Positions 1 through 7,649 of a stretch of 13,501 bases of DNA are shown piece by piece. The stretch's first letter is position 1; each line of letters begins with the position of its first letter. The notes under the pieces were generated by a model that worked only from the letters and a program-made list of their open reading frames with translations, did no database searches and was not told the origin of the DNA. The stretch is from NCBI GenBank assembly GCA_900765525.1, contig CAAFRY010000335.1:1-13501 (forward strand). The letters are read 5' to 3'. The position numbers and the translations under genes are program-made. The DNA comes from an uncultured Blautia sp. GTDB lineage: Bacteria > Bacillota > Clostridia > Lachnospirales > Lachnospiraceae.

Positions 1-6
1 AAAGAG

Positions 7-30
7 AAAATATGAAATATTACATATTTT
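7..30. other. A+T-only hairpin after the TagA-like gene
   Basis: Arms 7-14 and 23-30 are perfectly complementary (8 bp) around an 8-base loop, just beyond the stop codon of the TagA-like gene. The stem has only one G-C pair. On the plus strand it is followed by a T run; on the minus strand it is followed by TCTCTTT. It could be a weak terminator for the minus-strand operon or for a gene entering from the left, but the low G+C makes this uncertain. Confidence 0.25.
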
Positions 31-50
31 TTTCAAATGTAACAATTTGT

Positions 51-737
51 TCATATTTTCTCATTTTCCTTGTAGCTGGATACCATCTTCTTAAAATTAC
101 TTTTTTCCATAAGGCGGTTCAGCCAGGCCGTTCCCAGACCTGTTTCCTTCAGGATTTCCGGGCAGCTTCCCAGACTGAACCAGACGCTGGTATTCACCAT
201 TTTACGATTTCTCTTTACGAATTTTTCCAGCTCATAGTTCTTAGAGCAGCTAAGTACCGCCTGAGGGCTTATAGCGTTCATCTCGTTAATCAGCCTGTCC
301 GCCTGGTCTTCCCCGTTCTCCGGCAGGCTGTCCTTTCCTACAATCACAATCTGCGGGTACTTTTCCTGCAGATAGGCACACAGCTTTTCCGTATCCTCCC
401 GGTTCTCTCCTAAAATAAAAATATGATTTCTATAGTGGTCCAAAAGCCAGAACAAAGTGCCGAAAAAACCATGCCCCGAAGCTTCCTGTTCCAGCTCACT
501 GTCCTGAAGGCCCGCTGCCTTCAGCACCTCCGGCTCATCCACAACAGCCTTGTCCAGCATCTGGATATACTCCTTCAGCTCTCCGTCCTTCTGGGCCGCC
601 ATAATCAGACCCATATTCAGTATTCCGTAGGTAGAAAGAGAATCTCTGCTGTTCCAGTGGTCGTTAATGCTTTCCATCACCTGTTCGGCATAGCATTTCT
701 CCACAGAAATTCCCATAATCTCTATCTTTTCCTTCAT
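51..737 (-). CDS. Divergent WecG/TagA/CpsF-family glycosyltransferase-like protein
   Basis: This 228-aa protein resembles the family that transfers N-acetylmannosamine (or a related sugar) from a UDP-sugar to a polyprenyl-diphosphate-linked GlcNAc at the inner membrane face. Seen: STYGILN at 35-41, VVDEPEVLKAAG at 65-76 in the place of the catalytic-Asp loop, a Rossmann-like IFILGENRE at 106-114, EKYPQIVIVG at 125-134, and GLGTAWLNRL at 200-209 in place of the usual GxEWxxRL end. The Gly after the catalytic Asp, the PxQE motif (here CSKNYELE) and the GYF motif are lost or altered, so activity is doubtful. I chose the ATG at 737 because GGAG lies 9 bases upstream; an in-frame extension to 902 would overlap the VWA gene. 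The gap to that gene is 14 bases, so they are probably cotranscribed. The family call is from recognition. Confidence 0.6.
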   Translation of the reverse strand: MKEKIEIMGISVEKCYAEQVMESINDHWNSRDSLSTYGILNMGLIMAAQKDGELKEYIQMLDKAVVDEPEVLKAAGLQDSELEQEASGHGFFGTLFWLLDHYRNHIFILGENREDTEKLCAYLQEKYPQIVIVGKDSLPENGEDQADRLINEMNAISPQAVLSCSKNYELEKFVKRNRKMVNTSVWFSLGSCPEILKETGLGTAWLNRLMEKSNFKKMVSSYKENEKI

Positions 738-751
738 TCCTGTACGCTCCG

Positions 752-2518
752 TTAAATGTCTTTTTCCAGCTGCTTCATCAAATATCTTCCTACCACATGA
801 GAAAACCCTGAAATATGGTGGATATAAGCAAAATCCTTTCCAAAGATTTTCTTCTCCGCAGCCAGGTCCTTCTCTTCGCCCGCAAAAACTCCCAGAACAC
901 AAACTCCCTGGTTTCGCAGTTTCCGCACCTCAAAGCCTGTATCTGTCACTGCATATTTACCATAATAGGGCTGGGGGTTCCTGGCGTTAGGCCTGTTGAG
1001 AATCACATCATAAGGTCTTCCGTCGCTGAGTACAATGAGAATCTTATGTTCCTCTTCCCTTTCCAGAAGTCCCATCCCTGCTGCCTTTATGGCCAGTCCG
1101 TCCCGGTTGTTGGAGGAGGTAATATAATCAAAAATATTATTATTTTCTCCCCTGTCTGCATCGTAATCCCGGAACTCATGAAGAATGGTATAATCCCAGA
1201 AGGTACAAAAGCTCATGACTCTGTGAGGAATCCTTACATTGCTGAGAGCCTCGCTTAAAATATAAGCCTGGATGGCCACCTGTCCCTGACGGACACGCTG
1301 GGAACCGCTGGCATCAATCAGCACGTCCACCACAAAGCTGTTGCCGTCAGTGTGCAGCTCTCTTTTAAAAAGTCTGGCCTCTCCGGTCCTTCCGATTCTC
1401 CAAAGCCTGGCCGGAAGAATCTGGCCACGGTCGGACAGTACCTCCTGAGCTTCGTCTCTGAGAATCAGTGTTTTCTTCAGCATATCCGTAAGAATCCGCA
1501 CATTATTTTTCACAATCCTGTGATTGTCATAATATTGATAGATATTTTTATCTCTCTGCTTCTTGGCATACTCGTACTGATAATTCCGCAGCACCGGGCC
1601 TTTCAGGATTCCTCTGGTAAAATAAAGGCTGCAGTCTCCGTGGATTCCTCTGCACAGCAGATGGTTCCGCCGCTTTTCTTCAGATTCCTTGAGAAAAGTT
1701 TTCCCGTAGTTTCTCTCCACATAAGTGTACATTTTCTGCAGAGCTTTCTCATCTACCACAAGGACTCTTTTCTGGCCCTCCTGTTCCTTCTCTTCTTCCT
1801 GTTCCTGGGGCTGATTGAACTGGTCCAGGTTTACCATACTTTCTGAAACCTTGTCTAAATAGGTTTCAAGGGTACTTTCCAGAGCTTCTTCTTTCAGATA
1901 ATCCTTCCAGGAAAACTCCGCCAAATCCTCCAGCGTCACCGCTAATACCTGCTCCAGGGTTCCATGCTGTCTGGGGAAATAAGGGTCCACAATTTCATTA
2001 TAAAGAGCATCCACTGTCCGTATCAGCTCCATGGTATCCACAGCGTCTTCCAGGCTCCTTACTTGTTCCATCCACCGGCTCATTTTAGCCGTGGCCGCCT
2101 CCCTGCCATTTAAAATTTCCTTCAAAAGAGACAGCTTCAGCCTTCCTGGGGCGTTTTCCTGAAGATGGGAAAATTCCTTGTCCAGCACATCCTGGCAGGC
2201 TCTTTTCCGGATGGATGCAATGCCCTCTCTTTCCTTAATAAGCTTCCCTGAAACCGCAAATTCAATACATAGCTGAGCCAGAGTCAAAAGAGGCGCTTCC
2301 ATACCGTGAAGATAAATCTTCTTGACCAGGTAAAGGGAAAATTCTTCTCTGGCAAAAAATCTGGCAAAAGCCCCCTGTTTGATTCCGTCATAAAGGGCAA
2401 TATACTTGGAACGGGAAAAGGCCTGAAGGTCAGGCTTAAAATCCAGGCTGTAATCCCCGCTGATTGTCCACATCAGGTTCTTTATTCGGTTTTCCAGCTC
2501 CAATTCCAATTCTTCCAT
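752..2518 (-). CDS. NorD/CobT-like von Willebrand factor A protein
   Basis: This 588-aa protein has a helical N-terminal region (about 1-235), a short acidic Glu/Gln-rich linker (about 236-250) and a C-terminal VWA domain (about 395-588). The MIDAS metal site is visible: DASGS at 402-406 and LSDGRP at 497-502. NNRDGLAI at 470-477 matches the DG motif of the NorD/CobT/CbbO group. No signal peptide or membrane segment is apparent, so it is probably cytoplasmic. In this group the VWA protein works with a MoxR-type AAA ATPase to insert a metal or remodel a client enzyme. The MoxR gene ends 7 bases upstream, which fits a stoichiometric pair. The client is not evident from the sequence. The ATG at 2518 has only a weak ribosome site, consistent with translational coupling. 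Confidence 0.8.
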   Translation of the reverse strand: MEELELELENRIKNLMWTISGDYSLDFKPDLQAFSRSKYIALYDGIKQGAFARFFAREEFSLYLVKKIYLHGMEAPLLTLAQLCIEFAVSGKLIKEREGIASIRKRACQDVLDKEFSHLQENAPGRLKLSLLKEILNGREAATAKMSRWMEQVRSLEDAVDTMELIRTVDALYNEIVDPYFPRQHGTLEQVLAVTLEDLAEFSWKDYLKEEALESTLETYLDKVSESMVNLDQFNQPQEQEEEKEQEGQKRVLVVDEKALQKMYTYVERNYGKTFLKESEEKRRNHLLCRGIHGDCSLYFTRGILKGPVLRNYQYEYAKKQRDKNIYQYYDNHRIVKNNVRILTDMLKKTLILRDEAQEVLSDRGQILPARLWRIGRTGEARLFKRELHTDGNSFVVDVLIDASGSQRVRQGQVAIQAYILSEALSNVRIPHRVMSFCTFWDYTILHEFRDYDADRGENNNIFDYITSSNNRDGLAIKAAGMGLLEREEEHKILIVLSDGRPYDVILNRPNARNPQPYYGKYAVTDTGFEVRKLRNQGVCVLGVFAGEEKDLAAEKKIFGKDFAYIHHISGFSHVVGRYLMKQLEKDI

Positions 2519-2525
2519 CTCACAC

Positions 2526-3449
2526 CTAATCCTTAAAAACGTCTCCCGGGGTCCACTCCTCAGGAATCCTGGTCATCACCACATCCTGGATAATTTCCTT
2601 TTCAAATATATCAAAGCTTTTATTCACCACGCCCATTTTCACGGCCAATGCCGGTCTGAGTCCCTGCCGCACAGCCTTCAGGGCTCCCATCATCCCTCTT
2701 AAATCCAGGGCTTTAGTGGTTATCTCTCCGTTTTGTGCCTTTAGCTGCAGGTCCATAAACAGTCCTATCCACTGGTCCATAGCCTTTTCCTTCATATTAG
2801 AAAAGTTTTTCCCGAAAATAAAGGACAGTGTATCCTCATCCTGGGCCGGCATATCAATAACCAGAAATCTGGACACCAAAGCCTCGTTTAACTCTTTGGT
2901 TCCTGCATATCCATAATTCATAGTACCGATAAAGCGGGCAGCCTGGTGCATATCTATCTTGTCATAGCCAGGCACATCGATAGACCTGCGGTAATCCAAG
3001 GAAGCATGCAGTACGGACACAGCGTCGTTTTTCGCCATATTGATTTCATCCAGAATCCCGAAGCCTCCGTACTGGGCGCAGCGGTAAATACTGCCCCGGC
3101 GAAGCTGCACCTGATTGTCAATAAAAGTGTCTGTGCCAATCAAATCTCCGCTGTTGGTATTTACATGGAAAGACACATTGTACACAGGTCTTCCAAAAAT
3201 CCAGGCCAGATTTTCCGCTAAAATATTTTTTCCCGTGGCCTTAGGCCCTGCCAGAAGAAGATTTTCCCCCTGCAGAAGGGCTGCAATTCCCATTTCTAAA
3301 ACTTCCCTTCCGTAATAAGGCATGTCCGGCCTGGAAACCCTGGATTGCTCCTCTGGTTCTACCCCGTATTTGGCTCTGAATTCTTCAGCCGCTTCAATCA
3401 GTCCTTTATCTACCTGTTGCTCTGTTAAAAAATCAAATATATGCTCCAT
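2526..3449 (-). CDS. MoxR-type AAA+ ATPase with Asn in Walker A
   Basis: A 307-aa AAA ATPase of the MoxR/NorQ/CbbQ type. Walker A is GPKATGKN at 68-75, Walker B ILDEIN at 132-137, sensor 1 FIGTMN ends at Asn178, and an arginine-finger candidate lies in VSRF near 194. The Walker A ends in Asn where Ser or Thr normally binds Mg2+; I checked this codon (AAT). An open frame extends to 3638, but I place the start at 3449 for two reasons: AAAGGAG sits 6 bases upstream of this ATG, and the strong glnN terminator (3572-3615) lies inside the longer frame. The 122 bases between that terminator and the start have no convincing promoter, though one is expected. It is the first gene of the MoxR-VWA-TagA-like operon. 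Expected role: ATP-driven remodelling of a client with the VWA partner; the client is unknown. Confidence 0.82.
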   Translation of the reverse strand: MEHIFDFLTEQQVDKGLIEAAEEFRAKYGVEPEEQSRVSRPDMPYYGREVLEMGIAALLQGENLLLAGPKATGKNILAENLAWIFGRPVYNVSFHVNTNSGDLIGTDTFIDNQVQLRRGSIYRCAQYGGFGILDEINMAKNDAVSVLHASLDYRRSIDVPGYDKIDMHQAARFIGTMNYGYAGTKELNEALVSRFLVIDMPAQDEDTLSFIFGKNFSNMKEKAMDQWIGLFMDLQLKAQNGEITTKALDLRGMMGALKAVRQGLRPALAVKMGVVNKSFDIFEKEIIQDVVMTRIPEEWTPGDVFKD

Positions 3450-3571
3450 GGTTCTCCTTTCCCGCCAATAGCCCTGGCCCTCTGTGTAAGGAAGCATCCT
3501 ATCAGTCAAAGCCCAGGGCATTTTTCCCTCATAGGATATGGGATTTTTTATTCCCACATCTCCTGAAATAG

Positions 3572-3615
3572 AAAAAAGCTGCCGCATGAAGGGAATCAGC
3601 TCTTCCTGCGGCGGC
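3572..3615 (-). terminator. Rho-independent terminator of glnN
   Basis: On the minus strand, 12 bases past the glnN stop codon, arms 3602-3615 and 3578-3591 form a G+C-rich 14-position stem with two mismatches and a 10-base loop, followed by six T residues (3577-3572). It separates glnN from the MoxR operon and argues against the long MoxR start. Confidence 0.85.
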
Positions 3616-3627
3616 TCTCCTCCAGGC

Positions 3628-5742
3628 TTATACCTCAAACAGCAAATCGCCGTAAGAAGGCATGGGCCATATCTCTTTGTCTACCAGCATCTCTAATTCA
3701 TCCACCGGCTTACGCAAAGCCTCCATGGCCGGCATTACCTGGTGGCGGTAGAAGTATGCCTTCTCCCTGCCCTCTTCCATGGCGTGGGCTTCTTCAGAAA
3801 TTTTCTTTAACTGCTCCAGAGCCTCTTTAGTTTCCTTTAGATGCTCAGAGGTTTCCTTCAGCAAATCTGTCTGCACATCTACATCCAAAACTCCGGCAGC
3901 TACAATAGAATTGATAGCGTCTGCCAGCTCCCTGGTATAACGGATAACTGCAGGGATAATCTGCTTGGCTGCAATGTCAATCATAGTCTTTGCTTCTATA
4001 TTGATAGCCTTGGAATAGGCTTCGTATTTAATCTCCTGTCTGGACTCCAGTTCCGCCTTAGTAAACACTCCGAACTCCTCAAAAAGCTTTACAGCCTTTT
4101 CGGAAGTAAGGGTATCCACAGCTTCTACCATACAAGTCAGGTTAGGAAGACCTCTTCTCTCTGCTTCCTCCACCCATTCCTGGGAATAACCGTTTCCGTT
4201 AAATACGATTCTCTGGTGTTCTGTAAAGTTCTTTTTAATTAAGTCATGGACTGCAAGGCTTAAATCCTCCGCCTTTTCCAACTCATCGCAGGCTTCCTTA
4301 AACGCCTGGGCCACAATGGTATTCAGCACCACGTTGGCCGGGGCAATAGAATCCCTGGAGCCTACCATACGGAACTCAAACTTATTTCCGGTAAAAGCAA
4401 AAGGTGAGGTCCTGTTTCTGTCTGTGGTATCTCTCATAAACTCAGGAATAGACTTTACACCTGTGTCCAGTTTCTCACTTTCAATACTGTGGTCTGCCAT
4501 ACCGGTAGTGATAAGCTGGTTCATCACATCTGTAAGCTGGTCTCCCAGGAAGACAGACACAATAGCAGGAGGCGCTTCATTGGCTCCCAGACGGTGGTCG
4601 TTGCCCACATCTGAAGCTGATTCTCTGAGCAGGTCTGCATGGCGGTCCACTGCTTTCAGCACACAGCTCAGTACCAGAAGAAACTGGATATTTTCGTGAG
4701 GGGTATTTCCGGGCTCTAAAAGATTGACTCCTGTATCCGTGGTCAGGGACCAGTTATTATGCTTACCGGAACCGTTTACCCCGGCAAAGGGTTTTTCATG
4801 GAGCAGACACTTCATCCCATGCTGGGAGGCTACTCTCTTTAATGTCTGCATGATAATCTGATTGTGGTCTACCTCCACATTAGCCTCTGCATAAATAGGA
4901 GCCAGCTCATGCTGGGCCGGTGCCACCTCGTTATGCTGTGTCTTTGCCGTTACACCCAGTCGCCACAGTTCCTCGTTTACATGCTTCATATAGGCAGATA
5001 CTTTCTGACGGATAGTTCCCAGATAGTGGTCATCCAGCTCCTGCCCCTTAGGAGGCATGGCGCCGAAAAGGGTTCTCCCTGTAAATACCAAATCTTTTCT
5101 CTTTCTGAATTTCTCATCGCTTACCAGGAAATACTCCTGCTCTGCACCTACGGAAGGAATCACTCTCTTAGATGCAGTGTCTCCCAACAGGCGCACCAGA
5201 CGCAATGCCTGATTTCCCACAGCCTGCATGGAACGAAGAAGCGGTGTTTTCTGGTCTAAAGCCTCTCCTGTATAAGAACAAAAGGCAGTGGGAATACACA
5301 AGGTCGCTCCTGCTGCATCATGTCTTACAAAAGCCGGAGAAGTACAATCCCAGGCAGTATAGCCTCTGGCCTCAAAGGTTGCCCGGAGTCCGCCGGAAGG
5401 AAAGGATGAAGCATCAGGCTCTCCTTTTATCAGCTCTTTACCGGAAAAGCTCATAAGTACCTTTCCGTTAGGAAGCGGTGCAGTAATAAAGGAATCGTGT
5501 TTCTCCGCCGTTACTCCTGTAAGCGGCTGAAACCAATGGGTATAGTGTGTAGCTCCTTTCTCAATAGCCCACTCCTTCATCTCATGGGCAATCACGTCTG
5601 CCATCTCCAGCGACAGTTCCTTGCCTTCTAAAATTGTCTGCTTTAAATCTTTATATACCTTTTTGGGAAGCCGCTGCTGCATAACAGCATCGTTAAAAAC
5701 ATCTTCACCAAAAATCTCAGCTACATTTGTATATTCACTCAT
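3628..5742 (-). CDS. glnN: Glutamine synthetase, type III
   Basis: Makes glutamine from glutamate, ammonia and ATP in the cytoplasm, the main entry of ammonia into organic nitrogen. Length is 704 aa, right for GSIII (about 700) and much longer than GSI or GSII (about 350-470). The N terminus NVAEIFGEDVFND is typical of GSIII. Catalytic-core motifs visible are VGAEQEYFLV at 198-207, EVAPAQHELAP at 272-282, the NGSGKHNNWS loop at 323-332, and the signature NRTSPFAFTGNKFEFR at about 440-460. The C-terminal part is helical and Glu/Lys-rich. The ATG at 5742 is the only plausible start; AGGAGG lies 13 bases upstream, slightly far. It appears monocistronic, with a 146-base leader region and its own terminator. 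Nitrogen control is likely but no known binding site was recognised. Confidence 0.95.
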   Translation of the reverse strand: MSEYTNVAEIFGEDVFNDAVMQQRLPKKVYKDLKQTILEGKELSLEMADVIAHEMKEWAIEKGATHYTHWFQPLTGVTAEKHDSFITAPLPNGKVLMSFSGKELIKGEPDASSFPSGGLRATFEARGYTAWDCTSPAFVRHDAAGATLCIPTAFCSYTGEALDQKTPLLRSMQAVGNQALRLVRLLGDTASKRVIPSVGAEQEYFLVSDEKFRKRKDLVFTGRTLFGAMPPKGQELDDHYLGTIRQKVSAYMKHVNEELWRLGVTAKTQHNEVAPAQHELAPIYAEANVEVDHNQIIMQTLKRVASQHGMKCLLHEKPFAGVNGSGKHNNWSLTTDTGVNLLEPGNTPHENIQFLLVLSCVLKAVDRHADLLRESASDVGNDHRLGANEAPPAIVSVFLGDQLTDVMNQLITTGMADHSIESEKLDTGVKSIPEFMRDTTDRNRTSPFAFTGNKFEFRMVGSRDSIAPANVVLNTIVAQAFKEACDELEKAEDLSLAVHDLIKKNFTEHQRIVFNGNGYSQEWVEEAERRGLPNLTCMVEAVDTLTSEKAVKLFEEFGVFTKAELESRQEIKYEAYSKAINIEAKTMIDIAAKQIIPAVIRYTRELADAINSIVAAGVLDVDVQTDLLKETSEHLKETKEALEQLKKISEEAHAMEEGREKAYFYRHQVMPAMEALRKPVDELEMLVDKEIWPMPSYGDLLFEV

Positions 5743-5888
5743 ACTCTGGTTTCTTCCTCCTAACCCCTATATCTTTTATAAGCGCAACGATTCAGCCATC
5801 CGGCTCAGATTCACCGCTTACACAGCTGAATAGTTACTTTAAAACTGTATCTAAGATACCGCAAAACCCCTGAAAATGCAAGCTTTTT
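5743..5888 (-). promoter_or_regulatory. glnN upstream region with palindrome and leader hairpins
   Basis: This gap must hold the glnN promoter unless transcription reads through from the membrane-protein gene, which has no clear terminator. On the minus strand a weak pair TTGCGG (5859-5864) and TAAAGT (5836-5841) is spaced 17 bases. Between them lies a palindrome with arms GTATC and GATAC around TTA (5847-5859), placed like an operator. Farther down, arms 5825-5830 and 5791-5796 (TTCAGC and GCTGAA) enclose a smaller AGCC/GGCT hairpin. Promoter matches are poor, so the exact start is uncertain. Confidence 0.35.
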
Positions 5889-6449
5889 TTATAGTTTACA
5901 TAAAGAGCAGAGAGCCAGAAATACCAGGCACAGACCGCTCACCCAGGACAAATCTCTCTGAAAAACCCGGCATATCCGGTTTCCTGCCTGCCATCCCGCC
6001 AGCATCATCAAAATCCCTCCGGCCAGGTTTCCGGGAACCAGAAAACCGGCGCCGCCCTCTGCCAATCCTGTACCGATTCCCACAGCCAGGCTGTCCAGAG
6101 ACAGCACAAAAGCCATGAGGATACCTTGGGCCATGGTAAGCCTGCGGCACTGCTGTTCCTTCCACTCCTCCGGCTTCTGCTGAAAAAACTTGAGAATACG
6201 GCTTCCTCCGATAGCCAAAAGCAGAACAATCCCCAGGCCGGAGGTAAGCTTTAAGGGAAAGATTTCCCCCAGCAACTCTCCGGTCCAAAGAGCCAGACCC
6301 AGCAGGCTGCTCATGACCAGATTCATCACCAGAACAATTTCCAAAGGCATTTTCCGGTTTTGAGCCCCATATGCAAAACTGACCACAAAAGAATCTGTGG
6401 TCAGTGCAGCAATAAGCAAAATTCCATTTATAATATCAATCCAAGCCAT
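5889..6449 (-). CDS. MntP/YtaF-family integral membrane protein
   Basis: A 186-aa, very hydrophobic protein with about six membrane segments arranged as two related halves. Each half carries the family's intramembrane Asp: TTDSFVVSFAYG at 17-28 and LSLDSLAVGIGTG at 117-129. MntP exports Mn2+; YtaF is a paralogue first noted as a sporulation-linked membrane protein. The TTDSF..SFAYGA pattern looks closer to YtaF, but I cannot decide between the two. The length is typical (about 180-210). The ATG at 6449 has a weak ribosome site (CGGTG). The 79-base gap to the lipid kinase gene holds a perfect 12-base palindrome, TATCATATGATA (6477-6488). No yybP-ykoY manganese riboswitch fits in this space. 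Confidence 0.75.
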   Translation of the reverse strand: MAWIDIINGILLIAALTTDSFVVSFAYGAQNRKMPLEIVLVMNLVMSSLLGLALWTGELLGEIFPLKLTSGLGIVLLLAIGGSRILKFFQQKPEEWKEQQCRRLTMAQGILMAFVLSLDSLAVGIGTGLAEGGAGFLVPGNLAGGILMMLAGWQAGNRICRVFQRDLSWVSGLCLVFLALCSLCKL

Positions 6450-6528
6450 TGCGCACCGTTATTTATCTGTTTTTTATATCATATGATAAATTCTGCGCAG
6501 TGGTTTCTTTCCCATTTCTTGTACTGTA

Positions 6529-7512
6529 TCATTTACCTTCTGTATCGTTTTCCCCGGAAGTCAGCCTGGGATTTGACATCTCTTCCTCAGTCTCTGGCAC
6601 ATTATGGATAAGAGGTACTTCCTCATTCACCGGAAGCATTATCTGAGCCCCATGTTTTAGGTTTTTAATTTCCACCTGGGAATGCTCTCCTCCAAACTCT
6701 CCGTCCAATGTCCAGGAAATTTCCTCCTCACAGCTAATGGTGAGCGAAGGTGTTTTAAAGGCCTCTATCATCTTAGTATCTCCGCCTCCCACTAAAGAGG
6801 CTACGATTTCATTCATCTCCAGCAGATTCTTTGGCCTGCGGATAAACATAACCTCAAACAGGCCGTCGTCCAACATAACATCCGGACCTGTCAGCTTTTT
6901 AAATCCTCCTACCGAAGTAGAATTGCTGACCATGCCGAAAATAAACTCTCCGTCTAAGTTCATAACCTCAGAATGTACCTTCAGCTTGTAGGATTTTATG
7001 TTGAAAAGCCTCTGTGTTCCTTCTAATATATAGGCTGCATGTCCCAAGATATTTTTCAAATCCTGGTTTGTCTCATAGGACACATCGGTAAAAAGGCCAA
7101 AGGCAGCAATATATACGAAGAAATCCTCATTGAATTTTCCCACATCAAAGGCATGGGGAACCCCTTCCACAATATCCGTGGCAGCCTGAAGCATATTTTT
7201 AGACACATGCATACTGTTGGCAAAATCGTTGGTGCTTCCTGCTGGTATATATCCGATAGGAGTAGTAGAGCCGGTTTTCATAAGTCCGGAGACAATCTCA
7301 TCTAAAGTTCCGTCCCCTCCGCTCACCACCACAATATCAAAATCCTTTCCCTGCTTTCTAGCCGTCTTATAGCCGTCCATATAAGACTGGGTAGGATGCA
7401 CAGTAATCTCATATCCGCCTTTCACAAAGATGTCCAGAATGTCCATAAGCCTGTTTTTAATACTGCCCTTTCCCGAACGGGGATTAAAAATAAAAAGCAT
7501 TCTCTTCTTCAT
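6529..7512 (-). CDS. YegS/DgkB-type diacylglycerol or lipid kinase
   Basis: A 327-aa member of the diacylglycerol kinase catalytic family, which phosphorylates diacylglycerol or a related lipid with ATP at the cytoplasmic membrane face, in Gram-positives returning diacylglycerol to phospholipid synthesis. Seen: NPRSGKG at 10-16, the nucleotide-binding GGDGT at 65-69, and PAGSTNDFA at 90-98. A C-terminal beta-rich half includes DDGLFEVMFIRR and SWTLDGEFGGE, as in YegS-like proteins. Length fits the family (about 290-330). The tail after about 300 is hydrophilic and probably disordered. GGAGGGAGG lies just upstream of the ATG. It has a candidate promoter of its own right after the ribosomal terminator. 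Substrate is inferred from the family. Confidence 0.88.
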   Translation of the reverse strand: MKKRMLFIFNPRSGKGSIKNRLMDILDIFVKGGYEITVHPTQSYMDGYKTARKQGKDFDIVVVSGGDGTLDEIVSGLMKTGSTTPIGYIPAGSTNDFANSMHVSKNMLQAATDIVEGVPHAFDVGKFNEDFFVYIAAFGLFTDVSYETNQDLKNILGHAAYILEGTQRLFNIKSYKLKVHSEVMNLDGEFIFGMVSNSTSVGGFKKLTGPDVMLDDGLFEVMFIRRPKNLLEMNEIVASLVGGGDTKMIEAFKTPSLTISCEEEISWTLDGEFGGEHSQVEIKNLKHGAQIMLPVNEEVPLIHNVPETEEEMSNPRLTSGENDTEGK

Positions 7513-7544
7513 AGGGACCTCCCTCCTTTGTAAGAGAAAAGCTG

Positions 7545-7573
7545 ACTACACTGCCGCCAGCTTATGATGTAAA
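7545..7573 (-). promoter_or_regulatory. Candidate promoter for the lipid kinase gene
   Basis: On the minus strand TTTACA (7568-7573; 5 of 6 to consensus) is followed 17 bases later by TGTAGT (7545-7550; 4 of 6). The -35 overlaps the T run of the rplQ terminator. A transcript starting near 7538 would have a leader of about 26 bases containing the GGAGG site. Confidence 0.5.
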
Positions 7574-7619
7574 AACAGAAAACACCTGGGAATCAGCAAA
7601 CCTCCTCCCAAGTGCTTTC
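7571..7619 (-). terminator. Rho-independent terminator of the ribosomal operon
   Basis: About 30 bases past the rplQ stop, arms 7606-7619 (GAAAGCACTTGGGA on the minus strand) and 7578-7591 (TCCCAGGTGTTTTC) pair over 14 positions, including two G-U pairs, around a 14-base loop. TGTTTTT follows. It is the only strong terminator between rpsM and the lipid kinase gene. Confidence 0.8.
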
Positions 7620-7649
7620 TCTATCCACTGCAAAGCCTAAGCCATGCGA

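Noticed and set aside
738..902. N-terminal extension of the TagA-like frame up to 902
   Set aside because: It overlaps the VWA gene by about 150 bases, has no family similarity, and the ATG at 737 has its own GGAG site.
3481..3509. Possible promoter for the MoxR operon (TTGACT at 3504-3509, minus strand)
   Set aside because: The -35 is good, but 15-17 bases downstream only CACAGA or TACACA is found, at most 3 of 6 to the -10 consensus.
3450..3638. N-terminal extension of the MoxR frame up to 3638
   Set aside because: The extension would overlap the glnN stop and run through its strong terminator; a perfect AAAGGAG site precedes the ATG at 3449.
5896..6288. Frames in other phases over the MntP/YtaF gene and plus-strand frames across the window
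   Set aside because: They are shadows of clear genes, lack ribosome sites and have no recognisable domains.
6450..6528. yybP-ykoY manganese riboswitch before the MntP/YtaF gene
   Set aside because: The gap is only 79 bases, A+T rich, and lacks the expected conserved G-rich loops; only an A+T palindrome is present.
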